Shown here piece after piece: positions 1-9,044 of a stretch of 64,000 nucleotides of DNA; within the stretch, counting starts at the first letter, position 1; the number at the start of each line of letters is the position of its first letter. The stretch comes from Betaproteobacteria bacterium (GTDB taxonomy: Bacteria; Pseudomonadota; Gammaproteobacteria; Burkholderiales; Burkholderiaceae_C). The notes beneath the pieces were generated by a model, which was given only the letters and a program-made list of their open reading frames with translations, was not told the DNA's origin and did not search any database. Where the stretch lies: NCBI GenBank assembly GCA_016868355.1, contig VGHB01000008.1, positions 62,001 through 126,000 of the forward strand. Direction: 5' to 3'. The position numbers were made by a program, and so were the translations under genes.

Positions 1-158
1 TAGATGTGCTCAAGCCCGCCGATCTGGGCGTCGATGTCGCCCCGCGCATCCGCACCTTAAAGGTATCGGAGCCACCCAAGCGCAGTGCGGGCATCAAGGT
101 GCCGGACGTGGCCACCTTGGTGTCCAAGTTGAAAAATGACGCCAAAGTGATCGGCTGA
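1..158 (+). CDS. etfB: Electron transfer flavoprotein beta subunit, C-terminal fragment
   Basis: Only the last 52 codons are inside the window; reading begins at base 3 and ends at a TGA at 156-158. The translated tail contains the stretch KVSEPPKRSAGIKVPDVATL, the characteristic C-terminal end of bacterial EtfB. This tail wraps around the partner subunit in the family. EtfB binds AMP and forms the soluble FAD-containing heterodimer that takes electrons from acyl-CoA dehydrogenases. The etfA gene follows 109 bp downstream on the same strand, the usual etfB-etfA order, which supports the call although most of the gene lies outside the window. Confidence 0.93.
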   Translation, partial: DVLKPADLGVDVAPRIRTLKVSEPPKRSAGIKVPDVATLVSKLKNDAKVIG

Positions 159-267
159 ACGGCTGAAGCCCTACCACGCCCCGACGCGTCGTTGAGCTGC
201 TGGCGCGCTTCGACAGCAGCCTACACAACTCCCCCCAACTTCCACACCGTGAGCACGTGAGACTGAC

Positions 268-1200
268 ATGACCACCCTCGTAGTTGCCGAACACGACCAT
301 GCATCCCTTCGGGGTGCCACCCTCAACACCATCACCGCGGCCTTGACCTGCGGGGGGGGTGTGCATGTGCTGGTGGCAGGAAGTGGCGCTGCTGCTGCCG
401 CCCAGCAGGCTGCTGAAGTTGCTGGCGTGGCCAAGGTGCTGCATGCCGACGATGCTGCTCTGGCCCATCACTTGGCTGAGACCCTTGCCGACCTGGTGGT
501 GTCGATTGCTCCGGGCTACACCCATGTGTTGTTTCCCGCAACCGCCAATGGCAAGAATGCCGCGCCTCGGGTGGCCGCTTTGCTGGATGTGGCCCAGATC
601 AGCGACGTCACCCGTGTGGTGGCGCCCGACACGTTCGAGCGTCCCATCTACGCCGGCAACGCGATTGCAACCGTGCAGTCCGCTGACGCGATCAAGGTCA
701 TCACGGTGCGAACCACAGGCTTTGATGCGGCTATATCCTCAGGTGGCGCCGCGGCCATTGAGCCTTTGGCTGGTGCGGCTGACAGCGGCAAGAGCGCCTA
801 CATCGGCAGCGAACTGGCCAAGAGCGATCGACCTGAACTAACGGCTGCCAAGATCATTGTCTCGGGCGGTCGAGCCTTGGGTTCATCGGAAAAGTTCAAT
901 GAGGTGCTCACGCCCTTGGCGGACAAGCTTGGTGCTGCCTTGGGCGCCAGTCGGGCTGCGGTTGACGCCGGGTACGCTCCAAACGACTGGCAGGTGGGCC
1001 AGACCGGCAAGATCGTCGCGCCGCAGCTGTATGTAGCCTGCGGCGTCAGCGGAGCCATACAACACTTGGCCGGCATGAAGGACTCCAAGGTGATCGTGGC
1101 CATCAACAAAGACCCAGAGGCGCCCATCTTCAGCGTCGCCGACTTCGGTTTGGAGGCCGACCTGTTTGCTGCTGTGCCTGAGCTGGTGAAGTCGCTCTGA
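268..1200 (+). CDS. etfA: Electron transfer flavoprotein alpha subunit
   Basis: This 310-residue protein is the FAD-binding alpha subunit of electron transfer flavoprotein. It accepts electrons from acyl-CoA and other flavin dehydrogenases in the cytoplasm and passes them to ETF-ubiquinone oxidoreductase, which is encoded at 52649-54334. The N-terminal domain spans about residues 1-190. The C-terminal FAD domain starts around SGGRALGS (199-206), continues through a [11 protein letters not shown] segment (226-236), and carries the ETF-alpha signature around [20 protein letters not shown] (254-273). Length is typical for the family. The ATG at 268 has only a weak ribosome binding site, but the N-terminus lines up with known EtfA proteins. 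It lies between etfB and an acyl-CoA dehydrogenase, its natural electron donor. Confidence 0.97.
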   Translation: MTTLVVAEHDHASLRGATLNTITAALTCGGGVHVLVAGSGAAAAAQQAAEVAGVAKVLHADDAALAHHLAETLADLVVSIAPGYTHVLFPATANGKNAAPRVAALLDVAQISDVTRVVAPDTFERPIYAGNAIATVQSADAIKVITVRTTGFDAAISSGGAAAIEPLAGAADSGKSAYIGSELAKSDRPELTAAKIIVSGGRALGSSEKFNEVLTPLADKLGAALGASRAAVDAGYAPNDWQVGQTGKIVAPQLYVACGVSGAIQHLAGMKDSKVIVAINKDPEAPIFSVADFGLEADLFAAVPELVKSL

Positions 1201-1267
1201 TCCCCGCTCATCGCGGTGCTCCGGCTGAAGTGCACCGCCCGAACACCCGAAACTGGAGAGCCCGCCC

Positions 1268-3058
1268 ATGAGCTATCGCGCCCCCACCAAGGACATGTTG
1301 TTTGCGATGACCGAATTGGCCCACCTGGAAGCGGTGGCCCAGTTACCGGGGTTCGAGGACGCCGGCCCCGACACCGCGGCTGCCGTGTTGGAGGAGTGCG
1401 CCAGGCTCAACGAGGACGTCATAGCGCCCTTGAATTGGGAGGGCGACAAGGCACCTTCTTTCCTAAAGGACGGGCAGGTGACCACATCGGCCGGCTTCAA
1501 GGACGCATTTCGCCAGTTTGCGCAGGGTGGCTGGCAGGGGCTGCAGCATCCCAGCGCCTTCGGGGGGCAGGGTTTGCCCAAGACAATAGGCGCGGCTTGC
1601 GGAGAAATCCTCAACAGTGCCAACCTGAGCTTCGCCTTGTGCCCGCTGTTGACCGACGGAGCCATCGAGGCCCTGCTCACTGCGGGCTCTGAGCAGCAGC
1701 AGGCCACCTACATCCCGAAGATGGTCGACGGCACCTGGACCGGAACCATGAACCTCACCGAGCCACAAGCAGGTTCAGATCTGTCGCTGGTTCGCACCCG
1801 TGCCGAACCCCAGCCTGACGGCAGCTACAAGATCTTCGGCACCAAGATCTACATCACCTACGGTGAGCACGACATGGCCGAAAACATCGTCCACTTGGTG
1901 CTGGCCCGTGTTCAGGGGGCTCCCGAGGGGGTGAAAGGCATTTCCTTGTTCATCGTACCGAAGTATTTGGTGCAGCCCGATGGTTCACTCGGCCAGCGCA
2001 ACGATGTGCACTGTGTGTCGCTTGAGCACAAGATGGGCATCAAGGCCAGTCCAACGGCGGTGCTGCAGTATGGTGACCATGGTGGTGCCATTGGGTACTT
2101 GGTAGGCCAGGAGAACCGAGGCCTTGAGTACATGTTCATCATGATGAACGCGGCTCGTTATGCCGTGGGGGTTCAAGGCATCGCCATTTCCGAACGTGCC
2201 TACCAAAAGGCCGTGCAATACGCCCGTGACCGCGTGCAAAGTCGCCCGGTGGATGGCTCGATGAACTCGGCGGCGCCCATCATTCATCACCCCGATGTCA
2301 AGCGCATGTTGCTGACAATGCGCGCAGTAACGGAAGGCTGTCGGGCCATGGCCACGGTCGCTGCGGCAGCTTTTGATGCGGCGCACGCCCATCCGGACGC
2401 TGCGGTGCGGGCTCAGAACCAGGCCTTTTATGAGTTCATGGTTCCGCTGGTGAAGGGCTACTCTACCGAGATGAGCCTAGAGGTCACCTCGCTGGGGATA
2501 CAGGTTCACGGCGGTATGGGTTTTATCGAAGAGACGGGGGCGGCGCAGTATTACCGTGATGCCAAGATCTTGACGATTTACGAAGGTACCACTGCCATCC
2601 AAGCCAATGACCTGATTGGTCGAAAAACCGCGCGGGACGGCGGTGCCGGAGCGCGTGGCCTTGCCGCACAGATTGAGTTCACAGAGCAGGCTCTGGCTGC
2701 CAGTTCCAGTATTCACGCGCGGGCGATGTTGACCCGGCTTAAGTCGGCACGCCAAGCCTTCCTGGATGTGGTTGACTTTGTGGTGGCCCAGTCCAAAGTC
2801 AACCCCAACGGGGTTTTCGCTGGGTCGGTGCCCTACCTGATGTTGGCTGGCAATCTGATGTCGGGCTGGCAGATGGCGCGCGCACTGCTGGTGGCTGAAG
2901 ACAAGCTCGGCCAAGCCCAGGACGCCGAATTCATGAAGGCCAAGATTGCCACCTGCCGCGTGTATGCCGACCACATTTTATCGCGCGCACCGGGCTTGCG
3001 TGACGCCATCGTTGAGGGCAGCGAGGGTGTAACAGCGATGGCGTTCGAGGCCTTCTGA
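1268..3058 (+). CDS. Acyl-CoA dehydrogenase (DmdC/FadE-like, long form)
   Basis: A 596-residue FAD-dependent acyl-CoA dehydrogenase, longer than the usual 380-residue forms because of a C-terminal extension after the catalytic domain. It should oxidise an acyl-CoA to the 2-enoyl-CoA and hand electrons to the EtfAB pair encoded just upstream (67-bp gap after etfA). Visible features are the flavin-binding region [11 protein letters not shown] (161-171), the C-terminal helical segment with VHGGMGF (413-419), and the IYEGTTAIQ motif in which Glu439 is the expected catalytic base. Overall layout resembles 3-methylmercaptopropionyl-CoA dehydrogenase DmdC and related broad-specificity enzymes. The family similarity is clear, but the true substrate cannot be read from sequence; DMSP breakdown should not be assumed. 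Confidence 0.93.
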   Translation: MSYRAPTKDMLFAMTELAHLEAVAQLPGFEDAGPDTAAAVLEECARLNEDVIAPLNWEGDKAPSFLKDGQVTTSAGFKDAFRQFAQGGWQGLQHPSAFGGQGLPKTIGAACGEILNSANLSFALCPLLTDGAIEALLTAGSEQQQATYIPKMVDGTWTGTMNLTEPQAGSDLSLVRTRAEPQPDGSYKIFGTKIYITYGEHDMAENIVHLVLARVQGAPEGVKGISLFIVPKYLVQPDGSLGQRNDVHCVSLEHKMGIKASPTAVLQYGDHGGAIGYLVGQENRGLEYMFIMMNAARYAVGVQGIAISERAYQKAVQYARDRVQSRPVDGSMNSAAPIIHHPDVKRMLLTMRAVTEGCRAMATVAAAAFDAAHAHPDAAVRAQNQAFYEFMVPLVKGYSTEMSLEVTSLGIQVHGGMGFIEETGAAQYYRDAKILTIYEGTTAIQANDLIGRKTARDGGAGARGLAAQIEFTEQALAASSSIHARAMLTRLKSARQAFLDVVDFVVAQSKVNPNGVFAGSVPYLMLAGNLMSGWQMARALLVAEDKLGQAQDAEFMKAKIATCRVYADHILSRAPGLRDAIVEGSEGVTAMAFEAF

Positions 3059-3151
3059 GGCCCCTACACGGACACCGGCGTATAAGTTGGTCACGTTGCA
3101 GCGTGGCCATGAGCGTCGATCTGCGCTTTCGTATGTGAACCGGGAGATCCT

Positions 3152-4108
3152 GTGTCAGTTCCTGCCTTTTTGTCGCGCCTGCGCATTCCGGTTATCGGTT
3201 CGCCCCTTTTTATCGTCAGTAACCCCAAGTTGGTCATCGCGCAATGCACTTCGGGCGTCGTTGGCTCAATGCCGGCGCTCAACGCGCGTCCGGCTTCGCA
3301 ACTCGATGAATGGCTGCACGAGATCACGGAAACCTTGGCAGCCTGGGATCTAGACCATCCCAACCAAAAAGCAGCGCCCTTTGCAATCAACCAAATTGTG
3401 CATAAAAGCAACGATCGCTTGGAGCACGACATGCAGGTGTGCGCCAAGTACCGTGTGCCTTTGGTGATCACTAGTCTTGGGGCGCGCACCGATGTGAACG
3501 ACGCTGTGCACGCGTGGGGTGGTATCGTGATGCACGACATCATCAACAACGCCTTTGCTCGCAAGGCTATTGAGAAGGGTGCAGATGGCCTTATTGCGGT
3601 GGCTGCAGGCGCGGGCGGTCATGCTGGGGTCAAGAGCCCCTTTGCGCTGATCCAGGAAATCCGCGAGTGGTTCGATGGGCCCCTAGCGCTGTCTGGCAGC
3701 ATGGCCACGGGCGGTGCGGTACTGGCCGCGCAGGCCATGGGTGCAGACTTCGGCTATATCGGTTCGGCCTTCATAGCAACCGACGAGGCGAGGGCCTCAG
3801 ACGATTACAAGCGGTGCATCGTGGACAGTACCAGCGACGACATCGTGTATTCCAACCTTTTCACAGGGGTTCACGGCAACTACCTCAAACCTTCGGTGCG
3901 TAACGCGGGCCTGGACCCTGATCAATTGCCACAGAGCGACCCCTCCAAAATGAACTTCGGTGGCGACGCGAGGAAGGCTTGGAAGGACATTTGGGGCTGC
4001 GGGCAGGGAATCGGTGCTGTCAAGGCGGTGGTGCCCACACGGGTGTTGGTTGACCGCCTGGCTGCGGAATACCAAGCCGCACGGGCGCATTTGCAGCTGC
4101 GCGGCTGA
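3152..4108 (+). CDS. Nitronate monooxygenase family FMN protein (2-nitropropane dioxygenase-like)
   Basis: A 318-residue TIM-barrel flavoprotein of the nitronate monooxygenase family, which oxidises alkyl nitronates (for example propionate-3-nitronate) using FMN and oxygen. The N-terminal PVIGSPLFIVSNPKLV stretch (13-28), the glycine-rich GAGGHAG segment (153-159) with the family histidine, and the FMN phosphate-binding GSMATGGAV (182-190) and GYIGSAFIATDEA (201-213) segments support this. The start is a GTG at 3152 preceded by a purine-rich GGGAGA at 3142-3147. It follows the acyl-CoA dehydrogenase in the same direction, separated by 93 bp, so co-transcription is possible. Many family members are annotated only by homology, so the physiological substrate is uncertain. 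Confidence 0.88.
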   Translation: MSVPAFLSRLRIPVIGSPLFIVSNPKLVIAQCTSGVVGSMPALNARPASQLDEWLHEITETLAAWDLDHPNQKAAPFAINQIVHKSNDRLEHDMQVCAKYRVPLVITSLGARTDVNDAVHAWGGIVMHDIINNAFARKAIEKGADGLIAVAAGAGGHAGVKSPFALIQEIREWFDGPLALSGSMATGGAVLAAQAMGADFGYIGSAFIATDEARASDDYKRCIVDSTSDDIVYSNLFTGVHGNYLKPSVRNAGLDPDQLPQSDPSKMNFGGDARKAWKDIWGCGQGIGAVKAVVPTRVLVDRLAAEYQAARAHLQLRG

Positions 4109-4178
4109 GGTCTGAGGCGATCCTGAGGTCTTGCTCCCCACCGGGTTCCCCTCTTGCAGGCAGGCACGGGGTGGGTGA

Positions 4179-4538
4179 TCAGCGCTGGCGTGGGTCTGGC
4201 AGCGCGTCTTCCATCGAGCAGTCGCAACCTTGACCGGCTGCGATCCAGCGCCGGGCGGCCTTGTGCAACCCTTGCATCCACCAACGTTTCCAGGCGGGCG
4301 CCTGCGAGGGCAGGCAGGCTGGGTCCGTGGTGGCCAGCACGCCGCATCGGTAGGTACGAGCATCCGCCTGCCACTGCAGCCACTGGCAGGGCCCCTGCCG
4401 GCGCAGCGTCAGAACCGCCCCCATCGGACACGGCTCAGCCAGGCAGCATACGCCGCAACCGTTGCAAGGCGCACCCTCTGCAGGTTTGCTTGGGGCAGCC
4501 GGGTGAATCTTGAGGGTGACCAGTCGTTTCGTGACCAT
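4179..4538 (-). CDS. YkgJ-type cysteine cluster protein
   Basis: A small 119-residue protein with ten cysteines. The N-terminal part carries a CNGCGVCC cluster (C25, C28, C31, C32) followed by C37, C51, C65 and C75, and the C-terminus has C105 and C107. This pattern matches the YkgJ/CxxCxxCC cluster family, proposed to bind zinc or an iron-sulfur cluster; no reaction is established. The start at 4538 is an ATG. It is transcribed convergently to the nitronate monooxygenase and divergently from sucA, sharing a 251-bp intergenic region with the latter. Nothing links it mechanistically to the TCA cycle, so its function is unknown. Confidence 0.8.
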   Translation of the reverse strand: MVTKRLVTLKIHPAAPSKPAEGAPCNGCGVCCLAEPCPMGAVLTLRRQGPCQWLQWQADARTYRCGVLATTDPACLPSQAPAWKRWWMQGLHKAARRWIAAGQGCDCSMEDALPDPRQR

Positions 4539-4630
4539 GGTGCGTTGTGTTTGTCGCTGAGCCTATTCTCGCTGGGACCTGCCGTTCCAGCTTGCTGTGG
4601 CATGTCCGTCAGGATTGGGCGAGGTTCCGG

Positions 4631-4639
4631 TGATACAGT
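4631..4639 (+). promoter_or_regulatory. Candidate extended -10 promoter element for sucA
   Basis: The sequence TGATACAGT fits an extended -10 (TG, one base, then TACAGT, which matches 4 of 6 of TATAAT). No convincing -35 is present 16-18 bp upstream, as is common for extended -10 promoters. Transcription from about 4646 would give a leader of about 144 nt containing all the hairpins before sucA. Assigned by eye only. Confidence 0.3.
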
Positions 4640-4671
4640 CCTTTCATCGATTAGACAGGTCCTTCCCGTCC

Positions 4672-4783
4672 CCTTGCTGGTCCGTTAGATAGCAAGGCGG
4701 GTCGCAATCCGCCAACCGGCATAGCCGGGTCGCGGAAGGTTGTGCAACCCATCGGAGCCCCGGAAACCGGGGCGAAAGGTGAG
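4672..4783 (+). promoter_or_regulatory. Structured 5' leader of sucA, candidate sucA RNA motif
   Basis: The 120 bases before sucA are packed with inverted repeats. CCTTGCT/AGCAAGG pairs 4672-4678 with 4691-4697. GGCGGG pairs with TCCGCC at 4696-4701/4708-4713, partly overlapping the first stem. CCGGC/GCCGG lies at 4716-4720/4724-4728, and GGTT/AACC at 4738-4741/4746-4749. A perfect 7-bp stem GCCCCGG/CCGGGGC lies at 4757-4763/4767-4773 with a 3-nt loop, immediately before the ribosome binding site AAAGGTGAG (4775-4783). No U-run follows the last stem, so this looks like control of translation rather than termination. A conserved sucA RNA motif has been described upstream of sucA in Burkholderiales, and this position and architecture fit it. 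The exact match to the published consensus is inferred. Confidence 0.6.
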
Positions 4784-4789
4784 CGAGAC

Positions 4790-7648
4790 ATGATGCAGCA
4801 ATACAGGTCCAATTCGTACCTGTTCGGGGGCAACGCGCCCTACGTAGAGGAGCTCTATGAGAGCTACCTCGATAACCCAGGTTCGGTCCCAGAGAAGTGG
4901 CGCGCCTACTTCGATGTCCTCCAACACGTGCCCGCCACCGATGGCTCACAGCGCTCCGACGTGGCGCATGCGCCCGTGGTCGAATCGTTTGCGCAACGCG
5001 CTAAGGCCAATGCCTTTGCCTTGAAAGCGAGCGAAGCCGACCTTGCCGTGGCACGCAAGCAGGTGCATGTGCAGTCGCTGATTGCAGCCTATCGCTTCCT
5101 GGGTTCGCGTTGGGCCGACCTCGACCCCTTGAAGCGGACCGAGCGCCCCAAGTTTCCGGAGCTCGAACCCAGTTTCTACGACCTGTCGGAATCGGACATG
5201 GACATCACCTTTTCCGCAGCCAACACCTACTTTGGCAAGGGCGAAGAGATGACCTTGCGCGATATCGTGCAGGCACTGCGCGAAACCTACTGCGGCACGA
5301 TCGGGGCCGAGTTCATGCACTGCACTGACCCGGCCGAAAAGCGCTGGTGGCAGGAACGGCTGGAAAAGGTTCGTGGCAAGCCCAATTTCGATGCCGACAA
5401 AAAGAAGCACATCCTCGACCGCCTGACCGCTGCCGAGGGCCTTGAGCGATATCTGCACACCAAGTATGTGGGCCAGAAGCGCTTTTCCCTGGAAGGTGGC
5501 GAGAGTTTCATTGCGTCGATGGACGAACTTGTTCAGCGCGCAGGCGAAAAGGGGGTTCAGGAAATCGTGATCGGCATGGCGCACCGCGGCCGCCTCAATG
5601 TACTGGTCAACACATTGGGCAAGATGCCCAAGGACCTGTTCGCCGAGTTTGAGCATACCGCGCCAGAGAATCTCCCCTCGGGTGATGTGAAGTACCACCA
5701 GGGCTTCTCCTCAGACATCTCCACCCAAGGCGGCCCGGTGCACTTGTCGCTGGCCTTCAACCCGTCTCACCTGGAAATCGTGAACCCGGTGGTTGAGGGG
5801 TCGGTGCGTGCCCGTATGGAGCGGCGTGGAGACAAGAATGGCGACCAGGTATTGCCGGTTCTGGTCCACGGTGATGCAGCCTTTGCAGGCCAGGGTGTTG
5901 TCATGGAAACCCTGGCGTTGGCGCAGACCCGGTACTACAGCACCGGGGGCACTGTTCACATAGTGATCAACAACCAGATCGGCTTTACCACCAGTGACCC
6001 GCGCGATAGCCGTTCAACGATTTACTGCTCTGATGTGGTGAAGATGATTGAAGCCCCGGTGCTGCACGTCAATGGCGATGATCCGGAAGCTGTGGTGTGG
6101 TGCACCCAGTTAGCCATGGACTACCGCCAGCAGTTCAAAAAGGATGTGGTGTTGGACATCATCTGCTTCCGCAAGTTGGGTCATAACGAACAGGACACGC
6201 CTTCGCTGACCCAACCACTGATGTACAAGGTGATTACGCAACATCCCGGCACGCGAAAGCTCTACGGTGAAAAACTGGTGGCGCAAGCGGTGCTGCCACC
6301 GGATGGCCCCGATGCGATGATGAAACACCTTCGGTCAGCCTTCGATGAAGGGCGTCACACCTCGGATCCGGTGCTGACCAACTTCAAGAGCAAGTATTCG
6401 GTTGATTGGGCGCCCTTCCTTGGTAAGAAGTGGACCGATGCTGCCGATACAGCGTTGCCATTGGCGGAGATCAAGCGGCTGGCTGAGCGAGTCACCACGG
6501 TACCGCCAGGCTTTACGCTTCACCCGCTGGTGCAAAAGGTGATCGCCGATCGGGCCTCGATGGGGCGTGGCGAGATCAACATGGACTGGGGCATGGGTGA
6601 GCACCTGGCCTATGCATCCTTGGTGGCCAGCGGCTATGCGGTACGCTTGAGCGGCGAAGACTGTGGCCGTGGCACCTTTGTGCACCGCCATGCCGTGCTT
6701 CACGACCAAAATCGGGAAAAGTGGGACGTTGGCACCTACATCCCCCTCCAGAATGTGGCCGAGGGTCAGGCACCGTTCACGGTGATCGATTCGATTCTTT
6801 CCGAAGAAGCGGTCCTGGGCTTTGAGTACGGCTATGCAGCCGCTGAGCCGAACACCCTGACCGTTTGGGAGGCGCAGTTTGGCGATTTCGCCAACGGCGC
6901 ACAGGTGGTGATTGACCAGTTCATTGCATCCGGTGAAGTCAAGTGGGGCCGTGTAAATGGGTTGACCTTAATGCTTCCGCACGGCTACGAAGGCCAGGGC
7001 CCTGAGCACAGCAGCGCTCGACTAGAACGTTTTATGCAGCTGGCTGCGGACAACAACATGCAGATTTGCCAGCCGACCTCAGCCAGCCAAATCTTCCACT
7101 TGTTGCGTCGCCAAATGGTGCGCCAATTCCGCAAGCCTTTGATCATCTTTACCCCCAAGAGCCTCTTGCGCAACAAGGACGCTGCTTCACCGATGAGCGA
7201 GTTCACCAAGGGTGAGTTCCGCACCGTGATTGGGCTCGACCGTGCCGAGGTGGAGAGCGAAAAGGTCAAGCGTGTGATCGCCTGCTCGGGCAAGGTGGCC
7301 TATGACCTGATCAAGCGCCGAGATGAAAAAAAGGTTTGGGATGTAGCCATTGTTCGGGTTGAACAGTTGTATCCCTTCCCACATAAGGCCTTTGCCACCG
7401 AAATGAAGCGATTCCCCAACGCTGTCGAGGTGGTGTGGTGTCAAGACGAGCCGCAGAACCAGGGCGCCTGGTTTTTCGTTCAGCACTACATCCACGAGAA
7501 CATGCTCGAGGATCAAAAGTTAGGTTATGCCGGTCGTCCGGCCTCCGCGTCGCCAGCTGTGGGCTACGCCCATGTGCACCAAGAGCAGCAAAAGGCTCTC
7601 CTAGATCAGGCCTTCGGCAAGCTCAAGGGCTTCGTGCTGTCTAAGTGA
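4790..7648 (+). CDS. sucA: 2-Oxoglutarate dehydrogenase E1 component
   Basis: A 952-residue thiamine diphosphate enzyme that decarboxylates 2-oxoglutarate and passes the succinyl group to the lipoyl arm of OdhB, in the TCA cycle. The N-terminus has the family's E2-contact segment with the [19 protein letters not shown] stretch. The E1 core includes [12 protein letters not shown] near residue 260, GDAAFAGQG near 361 and the [17 protein letters not shown] region near 394. The C-terminal transketolase-like part has [19 protein letters not shown] and [18 protein letters not shown] chose the ATG at 4790 because AAAGGTGAG lies 6 bp upstream; a GTG at 4742 would put the start inside the leader hairpins. 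It heads the sucA-odhB-lpd operon, and the next gene starts 11 bp after its stop. Confidence 0.98.
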   Translation: MMQQYRSNSYLFGGNAPYVEELYESYLDNPGSVPEKWRAYFDVLQHVPATDGSQRSDVAHAPVVESFAQRAKANAFALKASEADLAVARKQVHVQSLIAAYRFLGSRWADLDPLKRTERPKFPELEPSFYDLSESDMDITFSAANTYFGKGEEMTLRDIVQALRETYCGTIGAEFMHCTDPAEKRWWQERLEKVRGKPNFDADKKKHILDRLTAAEGLERYLHTKYVGQKRFSLEGGESFIASMDELVQRAGEKGVQEIVIGMAHRGRLNVLVNTLGKMPKDLFAEFEHTAPENLPSGDVKYHQGFSSDISTQGGPVHLSLAFNPSHLEIVNPVVEGSVRARMERRGDKNGDQVLPVLVHGDAAFAGQGVVMETLALAQTRYYSTGGTVHIVINNQIGFTTSDPRDSRSTIYCSDVVKMIEAPVLHVNGDDPEAVVWCTQLAMDYRQQFKKDVVLDIICFRKLGHNEQDTPSLTQPLMYKVITQHPGTRKLYGEKLVAQAVLPPDGPDAMMKHLRSAFDEGRHTSDPVLTNFKSKYSVDWAPFLGKKWTDAADTALPLAEIKRLAERVTTVPPGFTLHPLVQKVIADRASMGRGEINMDWGMGEHLAYASLVASGYAVRLSGEDCGRGTFVHRHAVLHDQNREKWDVGTYIPLQNVAEGQAPFTVIDSILSEEAVLGFEYGYAAAEPNTLTVWEAQFGDFANGAQVVIDQFIASGEVKWGRVNGLTLMLPHGYEGQGPEHSSARLERFMQLAADNNMQICQPTSASQIFHLLRRQMVRQFRKPLIIFTPKSLLRNKDAASPMSEFTKGEFRTVIGLDRAEVESEKVKRVIACSGKVAYDLIKRRDEKKVWDVAIVRVEQLYPFPHKAFATEMKRFPNAVEVVWCQDEPQNQGAWFFVQHYIHENMLEDQKLGYAGRPASASPAVGYAHVHQEQQKALLDQAFGKLKGFVLSK

Positions 7649-7659
7649 AAGTAAACATC

Positions 7660-8925
7660 ATGGCATTGTTAGAAGTAAAGGTTCCCCAGCTCAGCGAATC
7701 GGTGGCTGAGGCCACCCTGTTGACGTGGAAGAAGAAACCCGGTGACGCTGTAGCGATCGATGAAATCCTGATTGAGGTCGAGACCGATAAGGTGGTCTTG
7801 GAGGTGCCGGCACCAGCTGGCGGGGTGCTCGGCGAGATCGTGGTCGGCGATGGGGGAGCGGTTGTCAGCGACCAGCTGATCGCCCGAATCGACACGGCGG
7901 TCCAGGCCGTTGCGGCGGCGCCCGCGCCGGCTGCAGCGGCAGCGCTGCGCGCTACATCTCCAGCGCCAGCACCGGCTGCAGCCGTCAGCAAAGCTGCGGT
8001 GGCTATGCCCGCGGCGGCCAAGTTGATGGCTGACCACCAACTGCCTGCGGGCTCGGTAGCCGGCACGGGTAAAGATGGTCGGGTGACCAAGGCAGACGTG
8101 CTGTCTGTGCTGACTTCAGGGGGCCCGTCAGCGCCTGCTGCAGCCGTTCAAGCCCCGGTGCCTGCCGCAGTGGTAAAGCCGTTGCCTGCTGTTTCTGCGC
8201 CGTCGTCATCCATGAACTTGGGTGACCGCCCTGAGCAGCGGGTGCCCATGAGCCGGTTGCGCGCGCGCATCGCCGAGCGCTTGGTGCAATCGCAATCCAC
8301 CAATGCCATCTTGTCAACCTTCAATGAGGTGAACATGGCGCCGGTCATGGAGATGCGCAAGAAGTTCCAGGAGAAGTTCGAGAAAGAACACGGCGTGAAG
8401 CTGGGTTTCATGAGCTTCTTTGTTAAAGCAGCCGTGGCGGCGCTCAAGAAGTACCCCATCGTCAATGCATCGGTCGATGGCAACGACATCGTCTATCACG
8501 GCTACTTCGATATCGGCATCGCCGTCGGTTCGCCGCGAGGATTGGTGGTTCCGGTGCTGCGCAATGTTGACCAGATGAGCTTTGCCGATATTGAGAAGAA
8601 GATTGCGGAGTTCGGCGTCAAGGCCATTAACGGCAAACTGGGTATTGAAGAGCTCACGGGCGGTACCTTCTCGGTCAGCAATGGGGGCACTTTTGGCTCC
8701 ATGCTGTCCACACCCATCATCAACCCTCCGCAGTCGGCCATCTTGGGCGTACACGCCACCAAGGACCGCGCGGTGGTGGAACACGGTCAGGTGGTGGTGC
8801 GCCCGATGAACTACCTGGCCCTTTCTTACGACCATCGAATCATCGATGGCCGGGAGGCGGTGCTGAGCCTTGTGGCAATCAAGGAAGCCTTAGAAGACCC
8901 TGCGCGCCTGCTCTTTGATATCTGA
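7660..8925 (+). CDS. odhB: Dihydrolipoyllysine-residue succinyltransferase (E2 of 2-oxoglutarate dehydrogenase)
   Basis: A 421-residue E2 core protein of the 2-oxoglutarate dehydrogenase complex. An N-terminal lipoyl domain (about 1-78) carries the lipoylated lysine at K44 in ETDKVVLEV. An alanine/proline-rich linker follows. The peripheral subunit-binding domain that holds E1/E3 is around 112-155, with [12 protein letters not shown] and [12 protein letters not shown]. After a second Ala/Pro linker comes the catalytic acyltransferase domain (about 190-421). It ends in [13 protein letters not shown], where His392 and Asp396 are the expected catalytic pair. The ATG at 7660 matches family N-termini. 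It lies 11 bp after sucA and 119 bp before lpd; that gap holds a tandem repeat. Confidence 0.98.
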   Translation: MALLEVKVPQLSESVAEATLLTWKKKPGDAVAIDEILIEVETDKVVLEVPAPAGGVLGEIVVGDGGAVVSDQLIARIDTAVQAVAAAPAPAAAAALRATSPAPAPAAAVSKAAVAMPAAAKLMADHQLPAGSVAGTGKDGRVTKADVLSVLTSGGPSAPAAAVQAPVPAAVVKPLPAVSAPSSSMNLGDRPEQRVPMSRLRARIAERLVQSQSTNAILSTFNEVNMAPVMEMRKKFQEKFEKEHGVKLGFMSFFVKAAVAALKKYPIVNASVDGNDIVYHGYFDIGIAVGSPRGLVVPVLRNVDQMSFADIEKKIAEFGVKAINGKLGIEELTGGTFSVSNGGTFGSMLSTPIINPPQSAILGVHATKDRAVVEHGQVVVRPMNYLALSYDHRIIDGREAVLSLVAIKEALEDPARLLFDI

Positions 8926-8934
8926 AGACCATTT

Positions 8935-9034
8935 GGGACAGACCGAGAAGCGAAGCGACGCTCTCTGCCCCCCAATCACCTTGCGGGATAGACCGAAAAG
9001 CGAAGCAAAAAGCTCTGCCCCCAACTGACCAAGC
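8935..9034 (+). repeat. Two-copy 50-bp imperfect tandem repeat between odhB and lpd
   Basis: Bases 8935-8984 and 8985-9034 are head-to-tail copies, identical at 38 of 50 positions by direct comparison. The best-kept blocks are AGACCGA, AAGCGAAGC and CTCTGCCCC. In copy 1, AGCG/CGCT near the centre and CAGA/TCTG at the flanks allow a stem-loop; copy 2 has drifted in the centre. The array fills almost the whole 119-bp gap and ends 10 bp before the lpd start codon, so it could affect transcript stability or lpd translation. Function unknown. Confidence 0.8.
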
Positions 9035-9044
9035 AAAAAGCATC

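Noticed and set aside
1268-3058. Reading the acyl-CoA dehydrogenase and acyl-CoA synthetase as a DMSP demethylation pathway
   Set aside because: The two genes are about 45 kb apart, no dmdA or dmdD is present, and DmdC/DmdB-like proteins are widespread with other substrates.
3081-3086. TATAAG as a promoter for the nitronate monooxygenase gene
   Set aside because: A good -10 match, but no -35 at a usable distance and no extended -10; not enough to list.
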